Below, in pieces: positions 35,150 to 44,265 of a stretch of 64,000 nucleotides of DNA (within the stretch, counting starts at the first letter, position 1; the number at the start of each line of letters is the position of its first letter). Made by a program: the position numbers and the translations under genes. Under the pieces are notes generated by a model. That model searched no databases. It had not been told where the DNA came from and saw nothing but the letters and a program-made list of their open reading frames with translations. Source of the DNA: Bacteroidetes bacterium 46-16 (GTDB lineage: Bacteria > Bacteroidota > Bacteroidia > Chitinophagales > Chitinophagaceae); NCBI GenBank assembly GCA_001897835.1, contig MKUN01000031.1, forward strand, positions 28,950 to 92,949. The letters are read 5' to 3'.

Positions 35150-35978
35150 CAGAGATGAGATCAGGCCGATTCTGGAGGCGTTGGAGGAGGCATTCGGAGC
35201 CTGTGAGATAGATTATTATCTGATAGGGGCATTTGCCCGTGATATATGGTATGCAAGAGCAGAAAAAAAATTCAGGACGACGAAGGATGTAGACTTTGCT
35301 ATCCTGGTAGGAAATCATAAGCAATATGAACAGGTTCGTAGCTATCTTGAAGAAAAGAAGGGATACCGGTCTTCCAGCACCAATGCATTCGTTGTTCTTG
35401 CTCCTGACGGCACTGCCGTTGACCTGCTTCCATTTGGGTCCATCGAGATCGACGATGGAGTACAACTTGAAGGGAAGGGTCTAACGAATATTAAGGTGAA
35501 TGGTTTCATGGAAGTCTACGAAGGCGGGACAGAGCATATCGAGGTATTGGAGGGACATAGCTTCGAGGTGGCTACGCTTACCGCAATCGTACTCTTAAAG
35601 TTAATTGCCTATGACGACAGGCCTGAAAAGCGCATTAAGGATGCAGGTGATATAGCCAATATTCTGATGAATTATTTCGAACTGGAAGCTCCTATGATCT
35701 ATGAATATCATAACGACCTGTTCGCCGAAGACAAACCAGAACGTGAGCTGGAAGAAATAGCATCTGTCGTTGTAGGCCGCGAGTTGAACAAGCTCCTTGC
35801 CGGTAACCAGGCACTTTTCGAGCGTACCTGCCATATTCTCGAAACGCTTACAGAGAAAAGAGAGAACAGCGAATTTGTGCGACAGATGGTGCAGGAAACA
35901 GATACAGATGTAGATAGAATGACCGCGTTACTGGATTGCATACTTATAGGATTAAAAGATAGCAGCGAAGATGAATAA
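35136..35978 (+). CDS. AbiEii/AbiGii-like nucleotidyltransferase (putative toxin)
   Basis: A 280-residue protein of the AbiEii/AbiGii nucleotidyltransferase group: YLIGAFARDIWYARA, then TTKDVDFAI with the DxD pair (about D51 and D53) and AVDLLPFG with the third Asp. Such toxins add nucleotides to RNA, for example tRNA acceptor ends, and block growth until neutralised. Starts at GTG 35130, ATG 35136 or ATG 35142 are all possible; each overlaps the AbiEi-like gene by 8-20 bp. Its end overlaps the HNH-NTPase start by 8 bp. The family also includes members without a proven toxic role. Confidence 0.82.
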   Translation: MKMINRDEIRPILEALEEAFGACEIDYYLIGAFARDIWYARAEKKFRTTKDVDFAILVGNHKQYEQVRSYLEEKKGYRSSSTNAFVVLAPDGTAVDLLPFGSIEIDDGVQLEGKGLTNIKVNGFMEVYEGGTEHIEVLEGHSFEVATLTAIVLLKLIAYDDRPEKRIKDAGDIANILMNYFELEAPMIYEYHNDLFAEDKPERELEEIASVVVGRELNKLLAGNQALFERTCHILETLTEKRENSEFVRQMVQETDTDVDRMTALLDCILIGLKDSSEDE

Positions 35979-38724
35979 AGGATCAAAAGAGAGGTTAATA
36001 CGCCTCGGATTCGGGGCAGAGCTGATCGATAAAATGGCAGGTTATTCCCTTACTCTTTCAGGGCTGCGGGGACAGAATAAAGCTGCCCTTCTGCGCACAG
36101 GATTCAGTGAGGCCGAGGTATCAGAAATACTGGAAAAGACAAACAGAAAACCAATTGAACCTTCAGTAGTCGAAAATATTATCCGTAAAAGTGGAGGGTG
36201 TTGTGCCTATTGTGCTGACGGCAATCATAGCCGACCTTATGAACTGCATCATATTGAAGAATATCACCTGAGTCAGAATAATAATGAGCATAACCTGCTG
36301 CTGGTATGCCCTACTCATCATACAGCCATCCATAAGAACGATATTACTACCGAAGAACAAATAAGCACAAAGTGTTCGTGGGAACAAATATGGGAAACAG
36401 CGCAATTCTACCAGCAGAAGGGAATTGCTTTTCCGTTCTCTTCCTTTGAATACCTGGATTATGAGAAGAAAGGACATATCAGCGAGATATTTTCATTTCG
36501 TGCGCCCTCACCATCGATATGCCTTGCCTTGATGCAAGACGGGCTTAAAACGGATATCAGGAATATACTGGAGAAGCAGCATAAACTGTTGCTTACGGGG
36601 TCTTCCGGAAGTGGGAAATCGACGCTTGCCAGAGGCATTGGCGGTATAGACCCATCTTTTGCCACATTCAACTATGTAGCTTCTAGAGATAGCAGAAAAG
36701 CGGTATCAGAGATAGCTACATTTCTTTCGGTGGCAACCAGGCGCGTGAATATTATTATCGACAATGCAAATACTTCATTTTCGGCAGATCAGATAGAGCA
36801 ACTGTTAACACTGGCTGCTGATGACAAGCATATCATCCTGATCTATACAAGAGGTAAAGGGGGCGAGGAAAACAGGCTTGAAAGTCATTTTGTCGATGCG
36901 GTCTTCCCAGTTGCTTGGACAGCAATTAAAGCCAGTATCATAGCCAAACTTTTGGAATACGAACCTGAAGTGATCAGGTATCTTAATGAAAGCGGCATTA
37001 ACCGTTCTTCAGATCGCCCGATCGGTAGCAGCAGGGATCATCGTTCATTAAAACAGGCTTTAGAGCAATATACCACCTCTGTAGAAACTGTCTGGCAATT
37101 TATCTACATGCTCACAAACGGTATAGAGCGAATCGACAACCTGCAGGTAGAACTTCGCCGCGATGAGAAGATGGATATACCGGTTCTTTTCCTGTGCATC
37201 AAACAGATCGCACAATTTGAGATGACCGCTTCGGTAGATGAGATCCTAGGTCTTTACACTATGCACCCCGCCTTGAACACTGCTCCTCCACCTGAGCGGG
37301 GCTGGTTGCAAGGGAAACTTGGCAATCTTGTGGATAGACAGATCCTGAAGATGCAACGCGGCAGATATACGACCGTTCACCGGCAGTTTGCCATCAGGCT
37401 GATTGAGCATTGCCATTTCAAGTCCAGGACGGATACGGAGGTGCTGTTAAATCAGATTTTTTCCGATCCAGCCAGAATAAAGGAAATAGTGTTGCTCTGG
37501 TCCTGGCTGAGAAACACTACGGCGCGCAATTATGTAGAGGAATGGTATCGCGGGTTGGACCTGGATTCCTGGCAGGCATTGGTAGACGCGGCCCTGGCAG
37601 ATGAACTAATGACCGTTAGCATTCTTTCCGAATTGATGTACAGGATTAGCGTGCGGGGATTTTTGCCTTTACAGGAGTGTTTCAAAAATAAGGCACAAAG
37701 CATTGCCGACCTTGTCAACAGAAATGACGAGCTGACTTTGTATTATCTGCGTGATCTTTATCTGAATTTACATCACGATTGTCCAGAAGTGGTAAAAGGG
37801 TCGCTTAACCTTATTTCCAAGGAGCATATAGCCAATTTGATAAAGAATATTGAACCGGAGCATTTTGAATACCTGACATGGCTTTTCAATACAATTGTTA
37901 GCCAGCATCCTCAATGGGCGGATGAGTTTTCCAGACTGTTCAACAAGCAGGATTTCATTAAGCTTATCAAGACAGTTAAGAAAGGTGACATCACTACGCT
38001 AATGCATGTGATAGAATTTGAACGAACTTATATATACAATATCACCCGGAGCCACTTCAGGTTTTACACGTCAACATTGGCACAGTTGCTCGAAGGCTGT
38101 CACTTGCAGGAAATCAATGTCGAAGCCATGTGTTTGTACAGAGGTTATTTTATCGAACTTTTTATCTATCCTAAAGAGATAGAACAAACGCTGTTATCTC
38201 TCGACAAGAAGAAGCTTTCCAGGGACTTCGAGCAAAGCTCACCTCGGCACTGGGGCAACCTGCTGACACTTGCCATCCTTTCCCAGAATATTGAGACCGA
38301 TATCATCAGAAATATTGTGGATGACATAGATACAGTGAAATTAGGAGCAAATATCGCGCAGTATACTGATCAATACTCCTATGAACTAAGGCTGCTGATA
38401 CACCAGCTTGCCTATGGTAGCGATCATAAAAAGGCAGAATTCGCAGATATGTTAAGACCAATCATAGATAACATCCTTAAACAACGTGATGCAAAAGACA
38501 TAACGGATGTGTTGGAAGCTTTTCTGAAAATTGATTCGCAGCACGGTGCAATGCTCTTTAAGAAACATGGGATGGCAGTACCAGAACTGAAGTTACCTTC
38601 AATGTCGCCCTCGATACTAAAGGAAGCCAAGGCAAACGTTGAACATATGGATGCGGAAGGATTAGACTATGAGATGGAAAACACGAGATTTAAATACAAT
38701 TCTGACAGTCCACTAATCACATAG
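35971..38724 (+). CDS. HNH endonuclease fused to a STAND-like P-loop NTPase
   Basis: A 917-residue protein. Residues 1-65 hold a short helical repeat. Residues 70-125 are an HNH nuclease with zinc-type cysteines (C78-x2-C81), H93-H94, N108, C113 and H116-H117. Residues about 190-400 form an NTPase with Walker A GSSGSGKST (210-218) and a Walker B-like NIIIDNANT. About 500 C-terminal residues are helical and may sense a ligand. Nuclease-NTPase-sensor order is that of STAND-type anti-phage proteins (Avs-like logic), but I do not recognise a named system. Its 8-bp overlap with the AbiEii-like gene ties it to that operon. Confidence 0.8.
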   Translation: MNKGSKERLIRLGFGAELIDKMAGYSLTLSGLRGQNKAALLRTGFSEAEVSEILEKTNRKPIEPSVVENIIRKSGGCCAYCADGNHSRPYELHHIEEYHLSQNNNEHNLLLVCPTHHTAIHKNDITTEEQISTKCSWEQIWETAQFYQQKGIAFPFSSFEYLDYEKKGHISEIFSFRAPSPSICLALMQDGLKTDIRNILEKQHKLLLTGSSGSGKSTLARGIGGIDPSFATFNYVASRDSRKAVSEIATFLSVATRRVNIIIDNANTSFSADQIEQLLTLAADDKHIILIYTRGKGGEENRLESHFVDAVFPVAWTAIKASIIAKLLEYEPEVIRYLNESGINRSSDRPIGSSRDHRSLKQALEQYTTSVETVWQFIYMLTNGIERIDNLQVELRRDEKMDIPVLFLCIKQIAQFEMTASVDEILGLYTMHPALNTAPPPERGWLQGKLGNLVDRQILKMQRGRYTTVHRQFAIRLIEHCHFKSRTDTEVLLNQIFSDPARIKEIVLLWSWLRNTTARNYVEEWYRGLDLDSWQALVDAALADELMTVSILSELMYRISVRGFLPLQECFKNKAQSIADLVNRNDELTLYYLRDLYLNLHHDCPEVVKGSLNLISKEHIANLIKNIEPEHFEYLTWLFNTIVSQHPQWADEFSRLFNKQDFIKLIKTVKKGDITTLMHVIEFERTYIYNITRSHFRFYTSTLAQLLEGCHLQEINVEAMCLYRGYFIELFIYPKEIEQTLLSLDKKKLSRDFEQSSPRHWGNLLTLAILSQNIETDIIRNIVDDIDTVKLGANIAQYTDQYSYELRLLIHQLAYGSDHKKAEFADMLRPIIDNILKQRDAKDITDVLEAFLKIDSQHGAMLFKKHGMAVPELKLPSMSPSILKEAKANVEHMDAEGLDYEMENTRFKYNSDSPLIT

Positions 38725-38747
38725 TCTTCAGAAGAAACCTGTGCACA

Positions 38748-39082
38748 TTGTATTATTTTTCCAGGGATATTCCTTCTTCTTTCTGCGTTTCGCTGTCAGA
38801 CAAACTTTCCACTGGTAAAGTGAAATTATTCATTCTCTGCTTCTTAAGCCTCCAGTGTCCACATTGCAAAATAGCTGCGCGCAAAATGCATATCGTGAAA
38901 GAGAAAAACGCTGATCTTCCGTTTTTCTTTGTAATCGCCGGGCCCGATAAGAACTTACCGCAATCGCTGGTTACGCATGGCCGGTGATCTGGCTGATGAA
39001 CAATGGAACGGTGGAGGCCAGCACTAACTATATCGTCCTGAATCAAACAGATATGGAAAGATGGTTAACGCGTAGCAGGTAA
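38748..39082 (+). pseudogene. frameshifted remnant of a thioredoxin-fold/DoxX-type protein
   Basis: One frame (from 38748) encodes SLQCPHCKIAARKMHIV and DLPFFFVIAG, like the CxxC region of Bacteroidota DoxX/thiol-disulfide proteins. At about 38955-38965 the homology moves to another frame: AGYAWPVIWLMNNGTVE and later NQTDMERWLT up to TAA at 39080-39082. The N-terminal membrane part is missing. It is a decayed fragment with at least one frameshift, lying between two defence modules. Confidence 0.65.
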
Positions 39083-39934
39083 TCAGAAGTTGATATGCCT
39101 CCACTTAGTATAGCCATTGCTGGATCCCGGGATATTATGGAATAAGGAAGGAGTAAAGTATAGTTCGTCAATAATGTTCAGGAAATAGTTTGACTGTTTA
39201 AGTCCGCCACAAAATTCCGGCTCTGTAGCTATTGTAATACCTGCCAACCGTTTGAATATCCACTCTATCATCGGATTGTCTACAGATAGCATATCTACAA
39301 TTTCCTTCTTTTTCATGAAGGTAAAGTGCTTCTCCGGAAAAGGGTTGCTCATCGACAACGGGTTGCTCAGCGTGAAATAGTCCAGGTCAATATCCAGGTA
39401 TACCTGTTCATCGCTGATAGAAGGCAAATACTTCACAAAGTCATCAACACTTTTGAAAATATGGATTTTGTGAATGCTGCCTTTAAAATCTTTTAAGGTA
39501 TCTATTGGTTTACGGTTCGCATCCTGCCTGCAAATAACATATATATCCTTTAGCATATTATGCTTCAGTGCGGCATGTATCTGTACATCGTTGTCATGAG
39601 ATAGCTTGCCCCAGGTATAAAGGGCAACCTCGACAGGGTCGTCGATCCTCAGCTTCTTTAACTCCGGTATCTGGTCTTTATAAGGAGGGCAAAGGTCCTG
39701 GTGCCAGTCGAACGTGATCAGGGAGGGAATCACCCCATTTAATTTTTGTGTCCATTTTAACCAATAGTAGAACGCAAAGCGGTGTTCCTGGAACAAGGCC
39801 AGCTTTATAACCGTACCGTTGCGTGACGGATGGTTGAAACCTTCGCTACGGCACCCGGGAGGCTCTAGGAACGATGGGATATTGGCGATATTGAATGACC
39901 TGTTAGGTTTTTTCTTTTGAAGCATGGTTTGCAT
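39083..39934 (-). CDS. UPF0489 family protein (arginase-like fold suspected)
   Basis: The ATG at 39934 lies 4 bp after the stop of the upstream HEPN-like gene and gives 283 residues; an ATG at 39982 would overlap it. Conserved blocks SLITFDWHQDL, VYLDIDLDYFT and GITIATEPEFCGG match UPF0489, whose Asp/His pattern (DWHxD; DIDLDYF) recalls metal sites of arginase/deacetylase-like hydrolases. The substrate is unknown. Its only close partner is the HEPN-like gene, so they may work together. Confidence 0.7.
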   Translation of the reverse strand: MQTMLQKKKPNRSFNIANIPSFLEPPGCRSEGFNHPSRNGTVIKLALFQEHRFAFYYWLKWTQKLNGVIPSLITFDWHQDLCPPYKDQIPELKKLRIDDPVEVALYTWGKLSHDNDVQIHAALKHNMLKDIYVICRQDANRKPIDTLKDFKGSIHKIHIFKSVDDFVKYLPSISDEQVYLDIDLDYFTLSNPLSMSNPFPEKHFTFMKKKEIVDMLSVDNPMIEWIFKRLAGITIATEPEFCGGLKQSNYFLNIIDELYFTPSLFHNIPGSSNGYTKWRHINF

Positions 39935-39938
39935 TGGG

Positions 39939-40940
39939 TTACTCGTAATCTTCTTTAAACATGAAATTGCGTTTAGGAACAATAGCTACGGGAATGGACG
40001 AATCAATCTTGAGCAGCTCCTGACGCTGAATTTCCTTGACGATATCCGGGCTGAGTTTTATGTCGGCTGCCTTGGTCATTCCTATGCCCTTAGCTACCTG
40101 TTCGTCTTCCAGCATGCGCAAGCGTTGACTTGCTTTAGACGATATAGTCTCATAACGATCAATCATTGGTTCGATCTCTCTGTACTCCATACCGGAAATA
40201 AAATAGCGGTGAATGGCCACATTTCTAAAATCGTACAACTCGCTTACTTCTGTAAAGTCGGCATCATCCAGAATACCTTCGTCCTTTGCAAGCGAATAGA
40301 CCTTACGCTCGCTGATGAATGCTTTAGATTCCTGGATGATAAGTTCACGTGGGACAACATCGTTTTTCTCCCGAAGTTGTGTTGCAAGGATAATCCCCAA
40401 TCTTAGTGTTGCATCCAGCACCGTAGCATTTAAAACCAGTAATTCAAGTAACGAATCTGCCACCTTTGCTCGTTCCAGCAGGATTTTTGCCCCTAGAAAT
40501 CCACGGCTGAAATTGTTCATCGGAGCATTAACTAACTGCTCCGCAAGATGTAGCCCTTTTACCACGGGATACTCTGAAGCGGCAGTCTCTACCATCTCCC
40601 TGAACGCTTCGATGTCCCCACGGTACGCCACTGAAGATTGATCCATAAAGTTCAATCCCTGGCTGCCGATCGAAACATGTCCGCGGTAGTCATAAACCCT
40701 GAACAGGCCGTTGGGTCCTCGGAAATAGCGTTCCCATCTGGTCTTGTCGTCTATAAAGATGTAATGGGCATTAGCGTCTTCGTAGCTTCCATATAGTACT
40801 TCCAGCAGTTCGAACACTACATCGGGCGGTAAGGAAATACTGGATACTTTTGACCCACCGCTCTTCGGTGGGTTACGTTCTTCGGTGAATGTACTGCCGT
40901 TAGTATATTTTTCGATAAATGATTCAAGCGCGCCTGCCAT
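39939..40940 (-). CDS. HEPN-like domain protein of unknown family
   Basis: A 333-residue protein I cannot name. The C-terminal half is helical and contains R239-N-V-A-I-H244, the Rx4H motif of HEPN ribonucleases, in the helix LYDFRNVAIHRYFI. Residues 35-120 are mixed alpha/beta (FIDDKTRWERYF; VYDYRGHVSIGSQG). HEPN proteins are common RNases in toxin and phage-defence systems, but a single Rx4H also occurs in inactive family members. It forms a two-gene unit with the UPF0489 gene. Confidence 0.6.
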   Translation of the reverse strand: MAGALESFIEKYTNGSTFTEERNPPKSGGSKVSSISLPPDVVFELLEVLYGSYEDANAHYIFIDDKTRWERYFRGPNGLFRVYDYRGHVSIGSQGLNFMDQSSVAYRGDIEAFREMVETAASEYPVVKGLHLAEQLVNAPMNNFSRGFLGAKILLERAKVADSLLELLVLNATVLDATLRLGIILATQLREKNDVVPRELIIQESKAFISERKVYSLAKDEGILDDADFTEVSELYDFRNVAIHRYFISGMEYREIEPMIDRYETISSKASQRLRMLEDEQVAKGIGMTKAADIKLSPDIVKEIQRQELLKIDSSIPVAIVPKRNFMFKEDYE

Positions 40941-41113
40941 GGGATCGGTTTATTGTATAAAATTAACAGAATGCGCAATTCATTCTGCTTATGGTAAGAA
41001 AAGATCAGGACTGCTCTGGATTGCTACCGTATTTCGGCTACAGCTTTCCGTAAAATGGCTACTCCAAAGATGAAAGCTCAGTAGACCTTTGTATCTCAAA
41101 AATAAAAGGAAGC

Positions 41114-41374
41114 ATGAACAATAACATTAAAGGAAAGGTAGTAGTCATTACCAGAAGCGCTACAGGATATGTTACGCTGGTTAACAGGATTGACCGCACA
41201 ACAGCATATCCACGAGCGGCTCATTAACATGGCAAAGCAATATCTTACGACAACACAAGCATCCGTCGCTGAAATGCATATAGGTTAGGATTTGAATATC
41301 CGCAATCGTTCAGCAAGCCGTTCAAACAGAAGACAAAACAGACACCAGTCGGTTACCGCCAGTCATTAAACTAA
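41114..41374 (+). pseudogene. SDR start fused to AraC-type regulator end (deletion scar with frameshift)
   Basis: From 41114, about 18 codons encode MNNNIKGKVVVIT, the start of a short-chain dehydrogenase. At about 41166 this passes into the end of an AraC-family DNA-binding domain: LTAQQHIHERLINMAKQYL and TTQASVAE. A one-base loss near 41275 then moves the frame to AYRLGFEYPQSFSKPFKQKT and a normal C-terminus at TAA 41372-41374. So two unrelated genes were joined by deletion and then decayed. The rest of the 40941-41417 gap holds no other gene. Confidence 0.75.
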
Positions 41375-41377
41375 TAA

Positions 41378-41412
41378 AGCATTCGGTGCAAGCCGGATGC
41401 TTATATTTTTTA
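41378..41412 (+). terminator. hairpin terminator after the AraC remnant
   Basis: GCATTCGG and CCGGATGC pair (one G-T wobble) around TGCAAG and are followed by TTATATTTTTT on the plus strand. It was probably the terminator of the lost AraC-type gene. Confidence 0.5.
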
Positions 41413-41417
41413 AACGG

Positions 41418-42446
41418 CTAATCGATTTTGCGTCCCTTTTTATCGATCATAAAACCATGGCTATTCACGTCGTCATTTACGAAATCACAGAAGCGATGCA
41501 GGAAAGAAGCGACTGCGTCGGTAACATTCCTCGATCGGTATAAGCCGGTTATGGTCGGCTTTACGGCACCAAGATTATAGCCTAATATGCACACCGCCCG
41601 GATAAACGAATGTGCCTGCAGAATGCCATCTCGCTCTAAGTCTCCCTCCAGGTTTTCCTTGCCCTCAAATTCAATCTGCTTGAATACCGGGTAGCCGCTT
41701 TTCCCGAAGCACACATTCCATAGAAGACCGCTCATCAACGAGTCCATTTGCGGTTCTATAAATATCGGCAAGAAATCCCGGTAGTCGCCACCTGCATGAA
41801 GCTGCTTTAGATCTATAAACAGAATCGAGTTCTCGTCAGTAAACTGGTCAGGCTTTATATTCTGGTTGATCTTATCAATGAGCGTCTCTATTTCGTATTT
41901 CCTGGCGGTCTTTTCTTTTTGACCACTTTTATGTAGGGGGCTAATCTCGAATTCTCCGAAAGCGACTTTTGCCCCTTTGCCTACCTGTGCTTCAATACTT
42001 ATCTGGGAATCTACCGCATCGTTCATCACCTGCTTATAGTTTAGATTACCATCTGAGAATGAGAGCGACTTCAGCTCTACGTATACCTTGTACCTAATAG
42101 GTGTACCGTTGTCGTCGTCGTCAAAAGGAATCACAAAATCCGGTGTCTTCTTCTTTCCCTCGGGAATACGGTCTGCATCCCGAAATTTTTCTTTGAGCAG
42201 TAGGTAAACCAACCCTTCGCTATATTCATCAAAGGCAGCCTTTAGCTGCGGGTTGAAATCGACTTTGTGGTCTTTCACGAAGCCCCAGATATTCTTGACC
42301 TTCTGTGCGATGAAATCATCCGCCACGGCTGCTTCCAACTTCTCTATATTCGCAATTTCCATAGCATCCAGCAATGGATTGTGTGTTAACTGATTGGTCT
42401 CTCTTCTCAGAGAACGGAGATGGTCGGCTAAATTCTTTTCTGTCAT
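41418..42446 (-). CDS. PD-(D/E)xK nuclease-like protein of unknown family
   Basis: A 342-residue protein. KKTPDFVIPFDDDD followed by YKVYVELKSLSF gives a D...ExK arrangement as in restriction-endonuclease folds. ILFIDLKQL later could be a further strand of the core. No signal peptide or membrane segment. It is the third gene of an operon with a HEPN-zinc-ribbon protein and a CoiA-like protein, starting 21 bp after the latter. A nuclease role is likely; a named family is not recognised. Confidence 0.65.
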   Translation of the reverse strand: MTEKNLADHLRSLRRETNQLTHNPLLDAMEIANIEKLEAAVADDFIAQKVKNIWGFVKDHKVDFNPQLKAAFDEYSEGLVYLLLKEKFRDADRIPEGKKKTPDFVIPFDDDDNGTPIRYKVYVELKSLSFSDGNLNYKQVMNDAVDSQISIEAQVGKGAKVAFGEFEISPLHKSGQKEKTARKYEIETLIDKINQNIKPDQFTDENSILFIDLKQLHAGGDYRDFLPIFIEPQMDSLMSGLLWNVCFGKSGYPVFKQIEFEGKENLEGDLERDGILQAHSFIRAVCILGYNLGAVKPTITGLYRSRNVTDAVASFLHRFCDFVNDDVNSHGFMIDKKGRKID

Positions 42447-42467
42447 ACGTCGATTGTTGTTCTTGAT

Positions 42468-44243
42468 TTAAAATATGTCGAATACATCCAGCTCGGGGAA
42501 AAGCTCGTAGACCAGTGGATTAATCTCCCTGTCCTGCTCACGCGGGTTGCCCTGCAGGTCCGCCACTTTCTTTCTAAATTTTCCCGAACGGTCTTCTGCG
42601 ACCTGCCTGTCCCACTGATTATAGGTTTTTATCGCCCTCATAAACAGTTCCGAATATTGTGGACGATGTTCCAGCATATTGTGCACTACGTTCTTTAACG
42701 ATGGGAACTTAAAACCCATCACCATATCTTGCTTAAGGCTGGCGATGGATAAAAAGAAGTTCATCTGGCGCGAAAGCAAGGGCAGGAATCTTTTCGACTT
42801 TGTACGGATGAAGAGATTTACAGTGGCCCATCGTGTAATTCTCTCGCGTTCGCCTTCGCTGAAATTTACCCAATTCTTATCATACATCTTCTGTATATAC
42901 TTTTCATCGGCCTCTTCAATCCGGTAGCCCTTTTTAAAAATAAAGCCCAGGTACAGTTCAAATTCATAGCCACTTTCCAGCTCGATTATATACTGCAGCA
43001 GTGTATTGTGTCGCCAGGATACACTGTTCAGGTCAAGCTCTATAGCATCGTTCTCACAAATAAACCTAACGAATTCCCGCTTTTCTAAATTGATGAACAA
43101 ATCGGCAATAAACTGCTTTTTCTCACCTGTAAACTGCAATTGCTCATTCAGCATCCGGCGCCCTTCAGTATCAAGCGTTTCAAAAGGGTTGATGGCTTTA
43201 TTTACGTCCCTGTGATCTCTGTAGTATTCGCGCAGGTAGTCGACGCAGAACTGTACATCCTCGATCCGCTTCTGCTGGATTCGTTGGGCGATTTCATTGC
43301 GCCTCCTCTCCGTCTCAGTTGTTTGCCTGGCTGCTGCTTCTTCACGCTTCCTTTTTTCAAGCACTGCCTTGAGCTCCGTACGCTGCTTTTCCGAATCCTT
43401 ATAATAGCAGGCCCCTGTGTCCTTATCGTAGGTGAGGTCTTCGATGGAAACGAAAGTTGTAAACCACTTGTCGGTCAGAAGGTCTCCCTGAATATAGAAC
43501 TCCTGGTAAAGGCACTTCAACAATAATTTCCCTTCCTGTCCGCAGCGGTCAAGCGCCTCCTGGTCGAACACGAATACATTATGTTGATTATTGTAAAAAA
43601 TATCTTTCTGGGTAAATTTCTGATAATCGGTATCGATAGAGAATTTGTGAAATACCCATACCAGGAAGATCGAGTGCTGCCGGTAAAATAGCGTTCTTGA
43701 GACTATTACGGATAGGAAGGTCGTCGACAACTGAAGCTCGAAGGCGATTTGCAGGTTGCCATGCTTCGCCAGCACATCTGGCTTTCGCCAGTCAGGTGAT
43801 ATTGCCGCATCCCTGTACACCTGATCGATCGCCACCTGCTCCGTTCCTAACTGCAATTCAAGATAATGGCCGATGAGGTTTTTTAGCTTGATATGTAAGT
43901 CACTTTCTTTTACACCGTTGTATTTGATTGCGCGTACCTGCTCCGCCGTAAGTCGGCTATTGGATTTGCGTATGCAATCACCACTATTGTAGGGATGTAC
44001 AAAAAAGAAGTGGCTTGAATTATCTATTCTCTTTCTTCCCCTCATTGCTACCGGCTGCTTACAGAACGCACAAACCTTCTCTACTGTCCCCGTCTGAATC
44101 TGCATTTCGATCTGGCTCCGCAACTGGAAGATGTCAGCTTCTGAACCGGAGTCGGACAGCAATTCTTCTACTTCAATCTGTTCGCCTGTCTTCAGGTCAA
44201 GAATAGTTTCAATTGTTCTAGGGGAAGATGTGGGCGTATCCAT
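42468..44243 (-). CDS. CoiA-like/DUF6035 family protein, putative nuclease
   Basis: From ATG 44243 (MDTPTSSPRTIETI) the protein has 591 residues; the ATG at 44321 would overlap the upstream gene. Residues about 55-105 contain a zinc-finger-like CAFCKQPVAMRG...HFFFVHP...DC, as in CoiA/DUF6035 proteins. About 145-205 hold WRKPDVLAKHGNLQIAFELQLS, the D...ExQ nuclease core of the CoiA type, followed by SRTLFYRQHSIFLVWVF. A long charged coiled-coil (about 295-360) links to a helical C-terminus. CoiA-like proteins are tied to recombination of incoming DNA; DUF6035 members often sit in defence islands. Confidence 0.7.
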   Translation of the reverse strand: MDTPTSSPRTIETILDLKTGEQIEVEELLSDSGSEADIFQLRSQIEMQIQTGTVEKVCAFCKQPVAMRGRKRIDNSSHFFFVHPYNSGDCIRKSNSRLTAEQVRAIKYNGVKESDLHIKLKNLIGHYLELQLGTEQVAIDQVYRDAAISPDWRKPDVLAKHGNLQIAFELQLSTTFLSVIVSRTLFYRQHSIFLVWVFHKFSIDTDYQKFTQKDIFYNNQHNVFVFDQEALDRCGQEGKLLLKCLYQEFYIQGDLLTDKWFTTFVSIEDLTYDKDTGACYYKDSEKQRTELKAVLEKRKREEAAARQTTETERRRNEIAQRIQQKRIEDVQFCVDYLREYYRDHRDVNKAINPFETLDTEGRRMLNEQLQFTGEKKQFIADLFINLEKREFVRFICENDAIELDLNSVSWRHNTLLQYIIELESGYEFELYLGFIFKKGYRIEEADEKYIQKMYDKNWVNFSEGERERITRWATVNLFIRTKSKRFLPLLSRQMNFFLSIASLKQDMVMGFKFPSLKNVVHNMLEHRPQYSELFMRAIKTYNQWDRQVAEDRSGKFRKKVADLQGNPREQDREINPLVYELFPELDVFDIF

Positions 44244-44265
44244 GGGCAAACAATGCCATACTAAG

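Noticed and set aside
38748..38987. Intact 79-residue thioredoxin-like gene
   Set aside because: The homology continues in another frame past the stop, so it is a frameshifted remnant and not a complete gene.
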